64,000 nt of DNA from Argentina anserina (Eukaryota; Streptophyta; Magnoliopsida; Rosales; Rosaceae), in NCBI RefSeq assembly GCF_933775445.1, contig NC_065878.1, positions 7,276,001 to 7,340,000 of the forward strand, read 5' to 3'. Position numbers and translations under genes: made by a program. Below the pieces are notes generated by a model. The model saw only the letters and a program-made list of their open reading frames with translations, was not told the DNA's origin and searched no databases. Positions 47,073-62,471 of the stretch are shown in pieces; position 1 is the stretch's first letter; each line of letters opens with the position of its first letter.

Positions 47073-48138
47073 TACTCTAATAGGAAAACATTGTCAAGCA
47101 AACAAACGCATTAATTTTTTGTTGATGAAAATTCTTAGTGACGTTATGAAGATTACATTTACTTCACATTGAAAGACACTAAAAGTATTGTGAATTTATA
47201 GTAGCATTCCACAATGATATAGATTATACACAAGCATATAATTTGTGGATATATTATCAGAAACCAAAATTAGAACATACATATATCAACTCTAACAATA
47301 AATTACTACTCTAATAGTAAATTACTACAGAGAAAATGACATTCTATTACAACTCTCGCACCACTGCCAGACCTGGGGAGTTGCAGATATATGCAGCCTT
47401 ACCCTACTTTATTGAGTTGTTGTTTAGCATTTTGAATATACAACCTCAGTGTCATAGTAGTGAAGATTTTTGCAATAAGTATGAGTTACAATAATAAGTA
47501 TTCCGATAAGAATCAAAATTATCTTAAATAGTATACTATTCAAAGAATGAATTGAATAATATAAGAAGAGATCAAATAAAAATAATCAAGTATGCATGAG
47601 ATTGTTGCATACAAAAGCAGAAAAAAAATATATGGTCTATGCATAGTCCCAAAGTAGAAAGTACATGTACAATTGCTAGTATTCCATATTTCAAACAAAG
47701 AGCACATCTCAAATCATATGCCTCTAAATTATACAAATACTATATGGAGTTCAAAAAAAAACATCTTAGGGAAGCGGGGTACCTGGACAGGAGCCAGCCT
47801 TTGTCCAATAGCAACAACAACTATAAGTTCTAATTTCTTCTACATTCCACACAATCCAGTCCAGTTTAACCTTTCATAGAAATACAAATCATCTATTAAT
47901 ATACACAAATATACTTAATGTTATCAAATTGATAAAGCTACAAGGAGAGAGGAATAGTATATGACATAAAAACATTTAGTCGATTAAGTGACAGAGCACG
48001 TTCACAGAGAAATAGCAGAATTTCTCCTTGGGCACATCCTGCAAAATGAAAGGAATTATAACCAGCATTTTAAATATGTAGAATAATAAATCTTGACACC
48101 ACTAAAATTTCAAACCTTTAGAGGAGAAGTAAACTTGC

Positions 48139-48692
48139 CTGCCAGTGTAGCAAAATTGGCAATTCATGCCACAGTCCACTTGACTCGAAACACAAACAAT
48201 ATTCCTGCTACTATCAGAAGGTCTTGATCACCATGCCATCTTCCAAAGTGAACAATATCTGAAACCTCCTGTGAGTTCCATAATCAATGATAAGGTTCTC
48301 AAATAAACACAACTATAAGGTCCCTAGAGTTCCCATATACACACCATAACACTCCTTAACCTCTACACTAAATAACATTGCAAGGAGGAACAATTTCATG
48401 TACCTTCTTCCTTGTTCCATCAGCCACATAAATAATATCCTTCTAAGACAATGCCTTAAACTCAACAACTTGCTAAAATCCTTGTTAAACCTACAACACG
48501 AGTATATAGTAGCCATGCGTCTTTGATTTATCAGTTACGAAAATGATTGCATTAGGCAAGAGTGTGGATATCTGTCAAACCTTCCAACTGATCACTGTTA
48601 TGCGCCCATAAATCATTCCCCCAGAGACGCTTCCACAACATCATAGCGTGTCCGGTGTAGCCTTGTGATTGGACCCATTTCTGCCAAAGCAT
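48139..48692 (-). pseudogene. RlmN-like fragment, copy 2
   Basis: Counterpart of 13453-14006, with the same stop, frameshift, CxxxCxxC motif and GC-type donor. Confidence 0.82.
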
Positions 48693-48880
48693 TACATAAT
48701 CATAATTAACAAGCGAAATGATATTATCCCTCAGTGGCCACTAGTGAAGAAAGGTACAAATATGTATTTGATTTATACGTTGGCAGATTCTGCTCTTTTT
48801 TCTTTCAAGGAATGTTTCATTGCAATTTACACTTTTCCAGCATCATGTAATAGTTTAATTAAATTCCAGATTGGTTTGAT

Positions 48881-51659
48881 TGTAACGACCCCGAAATTCT
48901 GAGCATAAAAACTCAAAATTTCAAAGTCGTTAAACACCAAACAATCTCGATGAAATCGAAATCATTTAAAATGCCACAGCGGATCATCTCTGAGTTCAAA
49001 ATACAACTCAGTCAAACCGATTATTACAAACTAAATTATAATTCAACATTATAACAAATGGAAATGTATGATCCTCACAACAACCTCACAAGATAGTCAC
49101 ACAAAATCCTCACACAAGCTGTAGATAAATAACTTCAAGTCCTCTGAGCGGTCCGTCAATTCCCGCTAATCCACACCTGCGGAGTTATCCACTACACCAT
49201 CGAATTGGTGCACCGGGATTGTAAACACAAACCCGGTAAGCTTTACAGCTCCTATGAGTAAAATGAAAATATAACTCGCATATTAATATATATACGAAAT
49301 TCCACAAATCAAACAAATATAAATGCACTCATGAGTCAATGGACGGCCCATCTGGTTGTCCCAAAGAAATATGAAAAGAAGTGCTCATGAGAAATTAAGT
49401 AACCCTTCTGGTTACCCAAATGCATTTATAATACGGGTACCAAGAACGCTGGTACACATCTGTTACCCCTCTCGTAATACACCGCCGATATTGGATAGCC
49501 ACCCGCTACCAAACATCCAAAACAATCTGAGTACCCATGAGCAGATAACCACCAGTTACCTCACATGTAGTACTATGACAGACAGACTAGAGCTCTAACT
49601 GTATCGTAACTTTCGCCCGGCCAAAGGCTAGGTTCCGACTTGCCAAACACGTACAATAATCTCACATCATATTGTACCAATCACGTCCGAATACAAATCA
49701 ACATTTTAACAATCTCAATGTTAAAAATCACGTACAATAATCTCACATCATATTGTACCAAAAATCATGTCCGAAGACAAATCAACATTTTAACAATCTC
49801 AATGTTAAAATCACGTACAATAATCTCACATCATATTGTACCAAAAATCATGTCCGAAGACAAATCAACATTTTAACAAACTCAATGTTAAAATCACGTA
49901 CAATAATCTCACATCATATTGTACAAATCAAAATCACATGCTCGATATTTAAATCTCGTCATCGAAATGACATAAATCACGATAAAATCATAACAGTATA
50001 TTATATAGCAAACTATATATACATGTACATATTTACCATTTATACAATATATATAATCCATTATATCGTATACATGTCATATTTCATAAACACGTCCGAA
50101 GACAAAAACTCGTCCGAAGACAAAAACTCGTCCGAAGACAAAACATTTTAACAAACTCATGTTAAAACCACGTACAATAATCACACCTCATATTGTACAA
50201 AAATCACATCACATGCTCAACATTTAATTCTCGTCATCGAAATGACAAATCCCAATGAATTTATAACAGTATATAATATAGCAAACTATATATATATATA
50301 CTTATTACCATTTATACAATATATATATAATCCACTATATCGTATACATGTCGTAATTCAATATTAAAAACTCTTGTAAAATCTTGAATCTCTGCAAGGG
50401 TAGATTCGTAAATATGTGAGATTTTACTCACATTCTTTCCTGCGTGCAACTTCCACGACCCTGAAAGTAATTTCCTCACTCGTTTCGTCAGTCACCTAAT
50501 AGCACGATAAATGCTTAGAAAATGATACTTAAAATATCAGGTGACGAGTTCAGCACAGCTAAATGTTGTTCATAAAACATTGTTCACGGAACACTGTTCA
50601 TGTTTACTAATCACTGTTTTTACTAAACCACTGTTCACAGTTACTGTTTTACCAAAACACTGTTCAAAGTTACTGTTTTACCAAAACACTGTTCAAAGTT
50701 ACTGGTTTACCATGACACTGTTCACATTTACTGTTACAGATCACTATTCACAGTTACTGTTACAGATCACTATTCATGCGGAGTTACTATTCGCAGTTAC
50801 TATTCATTCTGCGTTACTGTTCACCGACCGCCACCAATCATCACCAAATTTCACCACCACAACCTAAACAACATTTCCAACAACTTCCTAGTTGACACCA
50901 AGGTCTAAATCCGAGTCTAAACAGTCCAAACAACGAAGAACATGAAATCGGCACTATTCACAAACCCTAGAAATTGAAATTTTGATTCGGGTACTTACAC
51001 TTCGATTTGGCTCAATTCCTTTTGTGGGAATGTTGCTGCGACTGAGACAAGCAAAACCCCCCAAGAATTTTGAGCCATGGTGGCCGGAGGAGGCGGCGCC
51101 GCCACAACAGTAACTTTCGGCGGTTGCTACACCGTGTGTGGTTGTCGCCGGAGTGCAAGGCGTAGCCCAAAAGATAGAGCTCGTCGAGCCCGTCAGTTTG
51201 ATAGGTGGCACGACACGAGGCGACGTCGGATGGTGGAGAAATCGGCCGGAGAAGGTTTTTGGGTCGGGTGAATAGTACCCGAGCTGATTTTTAGAAAAAT
51301 CTGATTTTCTGATTTTTAATCTCCTCTCCTTCCTTTTATACTATTTCCAAAATCGGAAACGAACTTCCGACGTTAATAACTTTCGCGTCCGACGTCCGAT
51401 TCGAACGCATGACATGTCCACGAATTCGTATCGATGAGCTCTACGACTTTCGTGAAGGAAGTTTTCGCAACCGAGCGACGAAATAAAAGTCGATCTATAC
51501 GTTGCGGTAACGTTACGTTTTCTAATTAAACGATCCGAGAACGTTTCCGTTTTCGTTTCGAAATGTCGCAAACCTCCAATTGTCGTCTTGAATTAATTTC
51601 ACAAGTTTAACACTTTGAAAATACTCGACATTTAGTTTCTAAAAAATCGGGTTATTACA
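48881..51659 (+). mobile_element. Solo LTR, copy 2 (2779 bp)
   Basis: Same TG...CA ends and TTGAT duplications (48876-48880 and 51660-51664) as copy 1. It is 60 bp longer: one extra 18-bp unit near 50118 and about 42 bp of extra TACTGTTCAC-type motifs near 50680-50800. Confidence 0.88.
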
Positions 51660-51693
51660 TTGATACATGTTGATTCTATGGGGAGTGAGGAGG

Positions 51694-52082
51694 TACTAAA
51701 GAAATATTTATAGGGGAGAGAGCTCTGTTGGAAAGAAAATATCAGAAGCTGTTGGAACCTCTCTACAAAAGGGTATGCACGATATCAAAACTATTCTTAC
51801 CATATCTCTTAGTTCAGATCTTAGTTCTCAAAGTTTGACTGAAATTGGTGCTCCTAAATTGGCTTTTTTGTGCTACTATGTGCAAAATACATTCTGAGTA
51901 CTTTGATGGTTGCTTGCAGAGATATGAGATTGTTAATGGTACAACTGAAGTTCAACTAAAGAAAAATGGAACTGCAGTAGACAAGGAAGAAGATAAAGCC
52001 AGAGAAGGTACCTCTCAAAAATCAAATTCTAATAACATTTTCAGTAGACAAGGAGCAAATAGCTGATCCAGTATCTTGCTGA
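51694..52082 (+). pseudogene. NAP1 fragment, copy 2
   Basis: Counterpart of 16948-17336 with the same exon borders. Confidence 0.82.
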
Positions 52083-52379
52083 GGAGAATGCTTATATTTC
52101 TTATACATTCTTAGTGATGTTCCATCTTGAACAACATTGTATTCTAGAAGACCATCCTTGTGTTTTTTGTAATCCAAGAATGAATCTAGTTTGAAAATAT
52201 ATATTTTGGTAGGAATATGAACTACAAACATTTGGTCTGAATGCTAAATGTAATATTTTAGATGGAGTTATGGATTTGTTTGCTTTGTTGTTAAAAGCTT
52301 GAATATATATATATATAATAGAGATATATGAGTATGGTAATATATATTAGGCCAATATTGATTTTTTTAAATCTATTAT

Positions 52380-52722
52380 AACTACTCACACAAAATAGTG
52401 TGGATATAAGGCTCAGGACATCACACTAATATCAGTGTGTATTATAGTATGACACACAGATATCAGTGTGAAGAAATTTATTCACACTGAAAACCTGCGG
52501 TACAAATTGAGTATGATTGTGGATATTCATGGGACCCACGTCAACAATTCACACGAGCTTTATAATCCGTGCCTAATAGCTATTAGTCCCCCCTCCAAAG
52601 TACACCGATATACATTCTGTATGCGCACCGTGTCTAGTAGCTTTCCGACACTGACATCCGTGTGAAATACCTTCAATTATCACTGATTAAAATCAGTGTG
52701 AGAGTTATTTTTGCTAGTAGTG
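52380..52722. mobile_element. Small CACTA-like element, copy 2
   Basis: Counterpart of 17636-17978, with one SNP near 52556. Confidence 0.6.
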
Positions 52723-53014
52723 TTAAATCAATGATCATAATAATTAGGTACTCTATGTACCAAACAAGACAGTTTGTCCCTTCATTATTACAGGCGTAGA
52801 TCAAGACTGAGACTAAGTTACATATATATAAAACATTAGCTTAATTTGAGTCCTTGTTTTTGTGCTGGAATAGTTTGACTTGGACTTGACCTAAACAATT
52901 ATCGGGCACTATAAACTTGGCAGAATTGATAATAGGCTCACAGCAATTCTGCATTTCTCAGTTGACATATATATCTCTAGCTCTTGTGTTTCTGTTTCTG
53001 TTTCAATTTCCGAA

Positions 53015-55786
53015 ATGGCCGAGGTGCTCATCAGCGTGCTTCTGGAAAAATTGGTTTCAAGTGTTTTTGACCACACAAAAGAAGGTATCAAGCTGATTTC
53101 GAATGCTAAGACAGAGGTCAAAAAATTCAGCAGCAATCTCAAAGTAATTCAAGCTGTGCTGGAGGAAGCTGAGAAGCAGCAGGTGGAGAATGCCAGCGTG
53201 AGAAACTGGTTGGATGTGCTCAATGATGTCTCGTACGAGATGGTTGACGTGCTTGATGAGTGGAACACGGAAATTCTGAAGCAAAAGGCTATGGGAGCAA
53301 CCACTGAGAAAAAGTAAACCTTCAAGAAGGTATGTTTCTCCATCACCTCGACTTGCTTTTGTTTTGCTCAAGTCAGTAAGGCAACTCATCTGTATAGAAT
53401 TGCTACTGAGATGAAAGAGTTGAATGAAAGGTTAGCTTTAATTTCTACTCAGAAAAAGCAGTTTAAGCTTCATGAATCCTCAACTCGTAGTAGAGGCAAT
53501 CAACTTACCAAATCACTGAAAACTTCATCATTTGTCAATATTGCTACAATATTTGGCAGAGAAGAAGCAACAACTGATTTGTTGAGCAAGTTGTTGAGTG
53601 GGAGTAGTGAAGGGAAACGGATCTCAGTCATTCCTATCGTGGGTATGGGAGGGATAGGCAAAACAACTCTTGCCCAATTAGCCTTTAACAATGAAAATAT
53701 AAAAGACTCTTTTGAAAAGAGAATATGGGTTTGCGTGTCGAATCCTTTTGATGTGGTGAGGATTGCCAAAGCCATTATAAGTGGTACTACTGGTGAGGAT
53801 GCCCCAGATTCAACCGAGTTGGAAGATGTCTTGCATTGTATGTCTAGATGTCTTGAGGGGAAGAAGATCCTCATTGTTTTAGATGATGTGTGGACTGAAT
53901 ACCAAAAAGAGTGGGACAGTTTGAAGCTAACAATAATAATGGAAGCTAGTAGTGCTAAAGGTAGTAAAATAGTGGTAACCACAAGAAAAGAGAGAGTTGC
54001 TAAAATAATGGGAGCAACCGCTCACATGATCCAATTAGAGAAGCTGAGTGAGGAAAACTGTTTAGCATTGTTTAACAACATTGCGTATTTGGGGAGGGTA
54101 GAGGATAGGGCTAATGGATTTGGAGCTATAGGTGAAAAAATAGCAAAAAGTGTGACGGCTTGCCGCTTGCGGCAAGAGTCTTAGGTGCTCTCATGCACTC
54201 TAAGAAGAAAAGGGGAGAATGGGAGGACGTCTTAGAGAGTAAGATATGGGCTCTACCAGAGGTTAAGCAACAAGTTTTTCATCCTCTTTTACTAAGTTAT
54301 TATAAGCTTGAGCCTGTAGTTAAGCGTTGCCTTTTATATTGTGCTACATTTCCTAAAGAGTATGAGATGAGCAAACACAATTTGATCGAGTTGTGGATGT
54401 CACAAGATTATCTTAGTGGAAATGACTATAAAGAGAAGGAGAAAACATGTCAAACTGTTTTCGAGACCTTAGTGATGCTATCATTTCTTCAAGATGTTGT
54501 GGAAGAAGAAATAGGTTATTGGGACGAGAGCATGACTACACTTTGCAAAATGCACGATATTGTGCATGACTTTGTGCAGTTCCTCAACAAGAATGATTGT
54601 TATATAATGGAGGCTAAAGAAGCAAACAGAAGAATAAGAGAGGAGGTGCGTCATTTGACCTTAATGTATGCACCATATGGTTCTCCACTTTCAGACATTA
54701 TTTCAGCAGCGAATTGCAAAAAGTTGCGCTCTCTAACGGCGTTTGAGTCAAGGATGAAGAGCGCAGATTTACAAGCGATTTCACAAGTGAAACGTCTGAG
54801 GACACTAAATTTGAGCGGCAACGACCTCACAGAACTTCCAGAAGAGATTGGTGAATTGATACATTTGAGGTATATCGACTTGTCTTGGAATTGGGATTTA
54901 AAGGAATTACCAGACAGTTTGTGCAATTTATACAATTTGCAAACCTTGGGTCTTATCGGGTGCATTGCACTCAGAAGACTGCCTAAAAGTATTGGGAATT
55001 TGATTAATTTAAGACATCTCCATAATCATCGTTGTGGCAATTTGGCCTACTTGCCGAGAGGTATAGCAAGATTAACAAGTCTGCAAACACTAAATTTGTG
55101 TCCGCTTGTTAATGATGGTGAGGGCTTGAAATTAGGAGATCTGGGAAACTTGGACCAGCTCCAGGGTAGTCTGACAATTAGGATCAAGGAGAGTTTGAAG
55201 GATGCTGCGAGTGAGGCGCAGAGGGCTTGCTTGCAAAATAAAAAGCTTTATCATTTGAATCTTGATTTATCAGACCTGGAAGGGCAGAGCGATGTGTTGG
55301 AGGCATTACGGCCGCCGCAGAAAGATCTGGAAATATTATCGATTCTTCATTATTTTGACAGCCCGGTGCCCAGCTGGTTAATATCGTTAAAGCATTTGAG
55401 ATCCCTTTATCTTTGGAAGTGTGGATGGGAATTTGCCCGCCCTTGAACAACTACAAGTAATGGGAATGGACAAAGTGAAGAAGGTTGGAGATGAATTTTT
55501 GGGCACTCAAACATCCTCATCCTCCTCTGTTTCATTCCCTAAATTGAAAACACTCACCTTCCAGACGATGAAGGAGTGGGAAGAGTGGGAAGAATGCAGT
55601 GGTGCTGGAATTACAATCATGCCATGCCTTGAATCCATCACATTTGATTGCTTGCCTAAGCTGAAGAACCTGCCACTCTTCCTGCAAAACACACCCCTCA
55701 CCAAAATCTTCATTCAGTTCTGTCGTCGGGGTATTATAATGCCTGAGTGGCCCAACAACTGTAACGTCGTCAAAATTACGAGATAG
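53015..55786 (+). pseudogene. CC-NB-ARC-LRR pseudogene, copy 2
   Basis: Has the same TAA at codon 101, the same one-base loss before GLPL and the same LRR frameshift as 18271-21042. One synonymous-type change (CCA to CCG in GLPL, near 54168) separates the copies. W-boxes are at 52875-52891 and the TATA box at 52910-52915. Confidence 0.93.
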
Positions 55787-57581
55787 AAGATCCACTGATC
55801 CAGATGTAACTGAGAGGTAATTGTCTCTTGTTCATCACGTTTCTCTGTTTTTTTTTCCTCTGTTTATTATTTCATCAATACTGTACATGATATCCACTGT
55901 TATCCAATAAATTGTCTATAGAAACTATGCTCTGTTGCATGACTGTTTGTTCGATTAGAAATAATCATCATATTCTGATTTACAAGTTGAGACAATTATA
56001 TTAATTGACGGAGTCTCCTTGTTTCTCAGCACGGTGGAAACAGAGATAGAGATAGGCTCTGAGTGATGAGTTCAGGACGCATAACCAAATTCTTGAGCTG
56101 CTCTTCCACAGTTAAGTCAGGTAGTTATATGCTATTTCTTACAATCCGTTATCAGTTTACTTCTATCTTTTCTGCAATAATTATTGAATCGCTTTTGCTG
56201 GTCCTAGGAGACATGGCAAGTGTTACAGACTAAGATGTCTTCACTATCTCAAGTCTAACGTACATGGAACGTGGAGATTTTTCTTACATGGAGATATAGC
56301 ACGAGTTGAGTTTTCTTACTAATGCAACCTTATGGCTGGCATTTAATTTAGAGCAGGTACGCTGAAATTTTCTTCCGCAGATCTTTCTACTGTTAAACTC
56401 AACTTTGTTAAAGAACATGTAAAATTCCACAAGAATCAGCAATTTCCTCCTTCTGGGAAACAGTGTGACTAGAGGAAAATTTTACATGTACATGATTAAA
56501 TAATAGCCGAGGAAGACCATGTAACGGCATGACTACAGCGCAGGCAGTCATTTAAAGCTCCTCAATTACACAGAAGAACTGGAGAAGAAGCACAGTACGG
56601 GCTGATCAAGTTCCTCATCACATCTTCCCTTTCTTCGGCAATCTTCAATACGGCTCGGTTCTATTTCTTCAAGTAAGAGGCAAGTTGAAAGCATTTTAAC
56701 TTCTTGAACTCAGAATGGAACCATTTTTTTTAAAACCATATATAGGTGATGCATATGTGCACAGTCCTTGAAAGTGCTCTCGACATTGTAAGTTTCAGTA
56801 TTTTAGCAGCTTATGATGAATGGGAATTAAACTATATTGATCTGTAAAGATGATTTTTTGCAGACATGTTGAAAGAGCACCGTTTTGGCAGGTCAGAGTG
56901 TCAAACCTCGGAGTAGCAGTGGATTATAAGAACATACAGTACGTCAAGTAACTTTATGGGATGCACAAATTGGTAAAAACCTTTAACTATGTAATATGTA
57001 ATTCATACTCGTGTAATGCACTGTAAACAAGTTATCAGCTATGAATCTGATATAGATAAAAATCTACCGTGCAGGCAATGTAGAAGCATAGAGACTCCAA
57101 AATTGGATCAGAGTTGTCAAGACTCAAGATTGTGGTGAATAGAGAATTAGAGATCAGCTGATCAGGTACTAATATTTAAGATAGATATAGTTGTGTAATA
57201 ACGTACAAGGTTCATAAGTGTTTTAGATATGACTGAAAGGTTGGCATTTAGCTAAATGAGTGCAAGTCTTACTCGATCTTTTAATATCTCTATCCCGTTA
57301 TTTTGAAATCAACGTTACACATGCCTTAGTTACTTGGAACACAGACAAAACTATTACATCTGTTAAAAGATTATCCATTAATAGCTGTTCCCATCTCATT
57401 GTGTAAATCTCACCGTTAGAAACTTAGAATTACATGTGCCTTATTCTGAAATTTACTTCTTGGCAGAAAAATAATAAAAGCTATGCTCAGCCCTCAAAGT
57501 TGCTGTGGCTGATATCCTCAAGACATGGCGATTATCTGGTATTCCTAACTCCTTATGCTTCGCAGTATGTCTCATTTCTTA

Positions 57582-57622
<41 letters not shown>

Positions 57623-57624
<2 letters not shown>

Positions 57625-57949
57625 CCACTTCAGGTGCAGACGTCCGCACCGTGCGGATTCGCCGATTCCGGCGACGGCATGTCGTAACGGCGCGGCGGAC
57701 CAGCATAGCCGCACTACCCACCTCCCGGCGATCCCGTCTATGTCAACCGGAGCTCTATCGGCGACCCATGGCGGCCGGAATCTGCAAAAATCAAATTTCT
57801 AAGTATATTCCGGCGATTTCGCGATTCCGGCTGCCGTGGGTCGCCGATGGAGCTCTGACCGGCACAGACGGGACCGCCGAAAGGTGGGGAGTGCGGCTGT
57901 CATGATCCGCCCCGCCGTTGCAGCCTACGTCCGCACCTGAAAATTCTCT
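57623..57949. mobile_element. GC-rich foldback element, copy 2
   Basis: Counterpart of 22881-23207, again inside a TA tract. Confidence 0.8.
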
Positions 57950-58542
57950 TATATATATATATATCTCCTGTACGAATACCTTTATGTATCATCTGTACAC
58001 AAAAATCAAACTGTTTTTATGAGCAGGCCTGGGTGCCTAAAGGAATTTGAGTATCGTGTTGCTGATTAGTTCTAAAGTAAGTGCTGTGGTGTTTTATAGT
58101 TCCTTAAATTAAAGAAAGTAGATTTAATCGCATCTTGGATCTTAGTTGACAGATCTTGTATCTAGTTGACTGACCATTATAGTTGCTATTAGAGTCATTC
58201 CTGGATTCATGCTCAAAGATGCCTCAAGTTTTCAGCCAGTGTATATATCCCAAGATGTTGTACGTCAGGTTGAATCAAACTTTGATTAACCACTTATATA
58301 CATCTTTCCAAGCAAGAATATGTAGTGTTATGTAGTATAGAATCATCATGGAGAATTGAAACTTACCAAGATTTATGTATAGGCTAAACAGAAGCATAAC
58401 TGGGAATTGAAAACAAATCAGGTTTTGAAGTTGTTCTAGATGGCAGCGGATCGGTGTGGTTCTAGAAACGGAGCAAAGGTAAAGAAGAAATTAATGGTAA
58501 CTTGATAAAATAATGTTAATGTTATACATCATCATTGAGAAG

Positions 58543-58695
58543 TAAATTTGTCACCCATTCTTACTGTGCCACCTTATGCCCACCTCACAAATAAATGTCA
58601 AGTGTCTTTTATAATATCTATTGTTATAAATTTGTTGAGAAAAATGACACTTGGCATTTGTGAGGTGGTCACAGTAAAGGTGAGCAGCAAATTTA
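58543..58695. mobile_element. TA-flanked MITE, copy 2
   Basis: Counterpart of 23801-23953, with a G-to-A change in the right arm near 58686. Confidence 0.7.
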
Positions 58696-58912
58696 TTTCC
58701 TTATCGCTGCATTAATATAACTTGATTAACTTTATTGCTAGTTTCTTATTTCTACAACTGTCTAAACATAAATTTAATTGCAGCCTGGGCAATGATTCAA
58801 TCCTGATTAATGTACTCTGTGTGCAGGAGGACACATCGTTAAGCTGTGGTACACTGTCCGAAAGTCTTGTATCATTTTGACTATTGATGTGTTCTTACAC
58901 TTCCAGAAGTAC

Positions 58913-59279
58913 AACCACGGAATGTGGTGTAGTGGTTTCTAACCGCGACAACTCTTTGACCAGGACTTAAATGTGCATTGGTCAGGGATTCGATCGTTGA
59001 CAAAAGCATTACACACTCCAGTGTGTCTGATGGGCCTATTGTAGCGAAAAGATCAGCCGTGTTGGGCCACTGGAGGCATTACTGTGGCCTAGATTGGAAC
59101 CATTTCACATGGGCCCCATCAGGAATTAGTCCCATGTCAGAGAAAATACCTTCAGTTGTGGGGATACCCTGATGTTCTGGTTATAGAATGACTCTGCTCG
59201 CGCTCGTAAGAGTCACATGAGACTAGGGGCCCCATGTCAGTGGGTATGGTTCCTTACCGTGAAATAAAATAAAATAAAA
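58913..59279 (+). mobile_element. tRNA-derived SINE, copy 2
   Basis: Counterpart of 24171-24537, with the same 16-bp flanking duplications. Confidence 0.85.
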
Positions 59280-59361
59280 ACACTTCCAGACGTACAGGTA
59301 CGAAGATTTTAAAACCCCACTGACTATTGACTGCTACTTTTCGAAACCCTATAGTATTAAG

Positions 59362-59948
59362 CAATGGTCTAAATATCGGTTTTGGCATCGTATCGGTCGA
59401 GAGGTAAAACGATATATCGGGAGATATATCGGTTTTATCAGATTTGCTTATTTTCAATAAAATTTATAAAATTATACTTCAATATGTACCAAATAAACTA
59501 AAAAACGGTACTAAGTAAACTAAAGAAAATAAATACTTGATTTAATGAAAATTAAAATACACTAACGACATCTAATAATAAAAATAGGTATTAAAGAAAG
59601 ATTATTTAGACTTGAAATTCATCAGATATATTTAAAAAATATATAAATTAAAAATATATATGAAAAAATGAAAAAAAATATAATTTTTTTTAAAAAAAAG
59701 AGAGGAAATAAATATTAAAAAATTAAACAAAAATATAAGTTTTTTTTTTAAAAAAGAGAGGAAATAAATATTAAAAAATTAAACAAAAATTGAAAAAAAA
59801 AATCAAAGTTTGACCGATATTTGACCATTGACCAGCATTTTTGCGTTGACCGATAAATTTTGACCGATATACTCTTATCGTATCGGATTCGAAATATCAG
59901 CGATATATCGGGAATATATCGGCGATATCGCCGATATTTCGAACAGAG
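59362..59948. mobile_element. hAT-like element, copy 2
   Basis: Counterpart of 24620-25206, with the GTATTAAG duplication at 59354-59361 and 59949-59956. Internal poly-A/T runs differ in length but cancel out. Confidence 0.8.
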
Positions 59949-60959
59949 GTATTAAGATATGACAATTTCCGTCTGCGAACATCTTACTAAATGTAACTTC
60001 ACGAATCTAATTTTAGGAGAATCTCATGTCTACTTAATCTTTGAATTTTTAGCGCAACCTAATTTTAAAGATATTGGTGCATAGCTGGAAAAATTAAATG
60101 TGATCTTGATAAAAAAAATGCATTTTGTCTGCAGGCCTTGTCTGAATCAGTGATGCACTAGCAAGGAGAACTGTGCAGTATTCTTTCCATCCATGCCATT
60201 TCATGATTAGTGGATGAGGCTTACCTAAACTAGGTAATGTCTTATTTGAAGGCTTGAATTTCTACTTGCCAGATAGTTTTCATATAAAAAGTAATGTCAT
60301 TAGATTATTTGATTATATGATTTCCATGGATTTTCTCATCTTATTGGGGCTGAAATATTTAACACAGCATGGAAAAAGAAGGGGAGAGCGTGGGTCGACT
60401 CACACTGAGAAACTCATCAAAAGGACAGATGATGCTCGATGAGGCCATGAGGGTACGTTGTGGCTCAAAACAGCTTGGACCTGATGAATTTAAGATTAAA
60501 GTTGAAAAATTCCCTGATCCAGTGGAATCAAATTCAGGAAAAAGTTCGTAAATGAGAGGAAGAACAACATGATGAGAGCAAGTCGCCAAGTCCCCTGTCC
60601 TCATGAAAGAAAAATCTAAACCTGCCAGCATTAAGGACTTCCTCTTACTGCCCCCCATAAACTCTTTAAAGAGAGATGCTTCTCTGAGAGATTTTAGTAT
60701 CTAATTGGGAAGGGTTGACAGGAATGATATTACCTAGGTCGTGGAGCGGTTTATGATTGTACTCTTGTTCATTAGTGGAGTGCTCATCACATTATGTTGT
60801 AGACTAATACGACACCCCCCCCCCTTGAGCAGTTGACTGATACGTACGGCGTCGCGAAAAGCGGCTTGTGTTGCTTTACTACACAGTTATGTTGTCGAAA
60901 GGGACGTGGAGAACTGGAGAAGATGAGGCGTTGATGCAGAAGCTTGGAGGGGTGGCCGG

Positions 60960-61825
60960 GTGGGGCTGGTGGTGAACCGTGATTTGTATAATGAGATGGC
61001 CACGTCACAGTTTGGGAAGGTACCGCTTGTAGTAGAGAAGATGAGGAGTAACAAGATACAGCTGACTGTTTTATGGTATAATCTTTGGATGAATGTATGT
61101 GCGAAGCTGTCTGAGGTTGAGAAGGATTATAAGGAAATGATGAGTGATGAGAATGCTCAGATTGGATGGAGCCCTTTGTCGACTTTAGCTGGTATTTAGC
61201 TATATGAATGTAGGTATTGTGGAGAAAGCCATGTTGGCTCTGATAAATGCGGAAGAGAAGCTTTCTGACTGTAAGCCTCTTGGTTATTTCTTCCTCATTA
61301 AGCAGTGTACGTCGTTGAAGAGTAACGAGTATGTCCTACGACTTTGGGAAGCTAGTAAGGGAGTAGCAGGGAGGATTCCGAGTAATAATTACATGCAAAT
61401 ATAGTGTTGTGCTTGGTGAAGCTAGGCGATATTATGGAAGCTGAGAGGGTTTTTTCAGGGAAGGGGAGTGCAATTGTTTTAAGTATGATGTTCGAGTCTC
61501 TAATGTCCTAGGTGCATACATGCGGAATGGGATGATGGTGAAAGCCGAGTCATTACACCAGTAGAGGCGGTTGCCCCAATTATAAGAATTGGGAGATTCT
61601 TATGGAAAGGAGACAGCAAAACACTAGTATAAGAATTAGAGATAATTCATGACTTGGGTTTTGCAAGTTTACCATTATACAAATCTGCTGAGAATGCACA
61701 ATTCTACTATAAGGTCGGCTTCTCACATCCTTAAATGGTGGGGAAGGACGAAACTGAGATGGATGATGAGAATTGTGCTCTTGTCCACACTCGATGTTTG
61801 TAAGCAGTTGCTAGGCCCTTTATGA
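60960..61825 (+). pseudogene. PPR pseudogene, copy 2
   Basis: Counterpart of 26217-27082, with the same insertions and stops. Confidence 0.85.
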
Positions 61826-62471
61826 ACATATAGTTTATGATGACTGCATTTTGGGTCTTTTGATCTTCCCGATACTTGCAATCACCAGACAAGATGCTTG
61901 TTATGATGTTTGAAGATACCAGTTCATGTGCATGGTGGTATGCCCTTAGCAGAGTCACTAGTTATACCTGAATACCTTTTTAACAAGACCTGGAAGAAAA
62001 ATCCAATCATGTTGGAAGATCCCTATGAATGAGCTCAGGAACGCTTCTCGTCCAGATTTGCTGACGAGAAGGTAATAGCACAAAGCTAAATTGCAAAACC
62101 ATCACAACTTTACGGTATGGACTAATAACATTCGTCTAGAGAGAATCTGAAAAGTGGACTTGGGGAAAAGCAATTATTTGGGGGTGAAAGTATTGGCTAC
62201 AAAGCCAATAAAAAAAAGAGAAAACATAGGCTTTGTAGACATAGCATCTAGGCGGATAGGAGTATGCGCTAGAATGGTTTGAGGAGATCGCAGGCGTAAA
62301 TCTATTTGATACCGAGATGATACCTCTCCTTGATGCATGGTCAGAAGAGTGAGGTTCTACCACCTCAAGATAAACTACTGGGGCAAAAAGGTCTTCACAA
62401 GATTTTGACTGGAGGATCAAGTTGAAGAACTAGTACACAGATCAAGAGCAGGCTGAATCTGGTTATAAAGT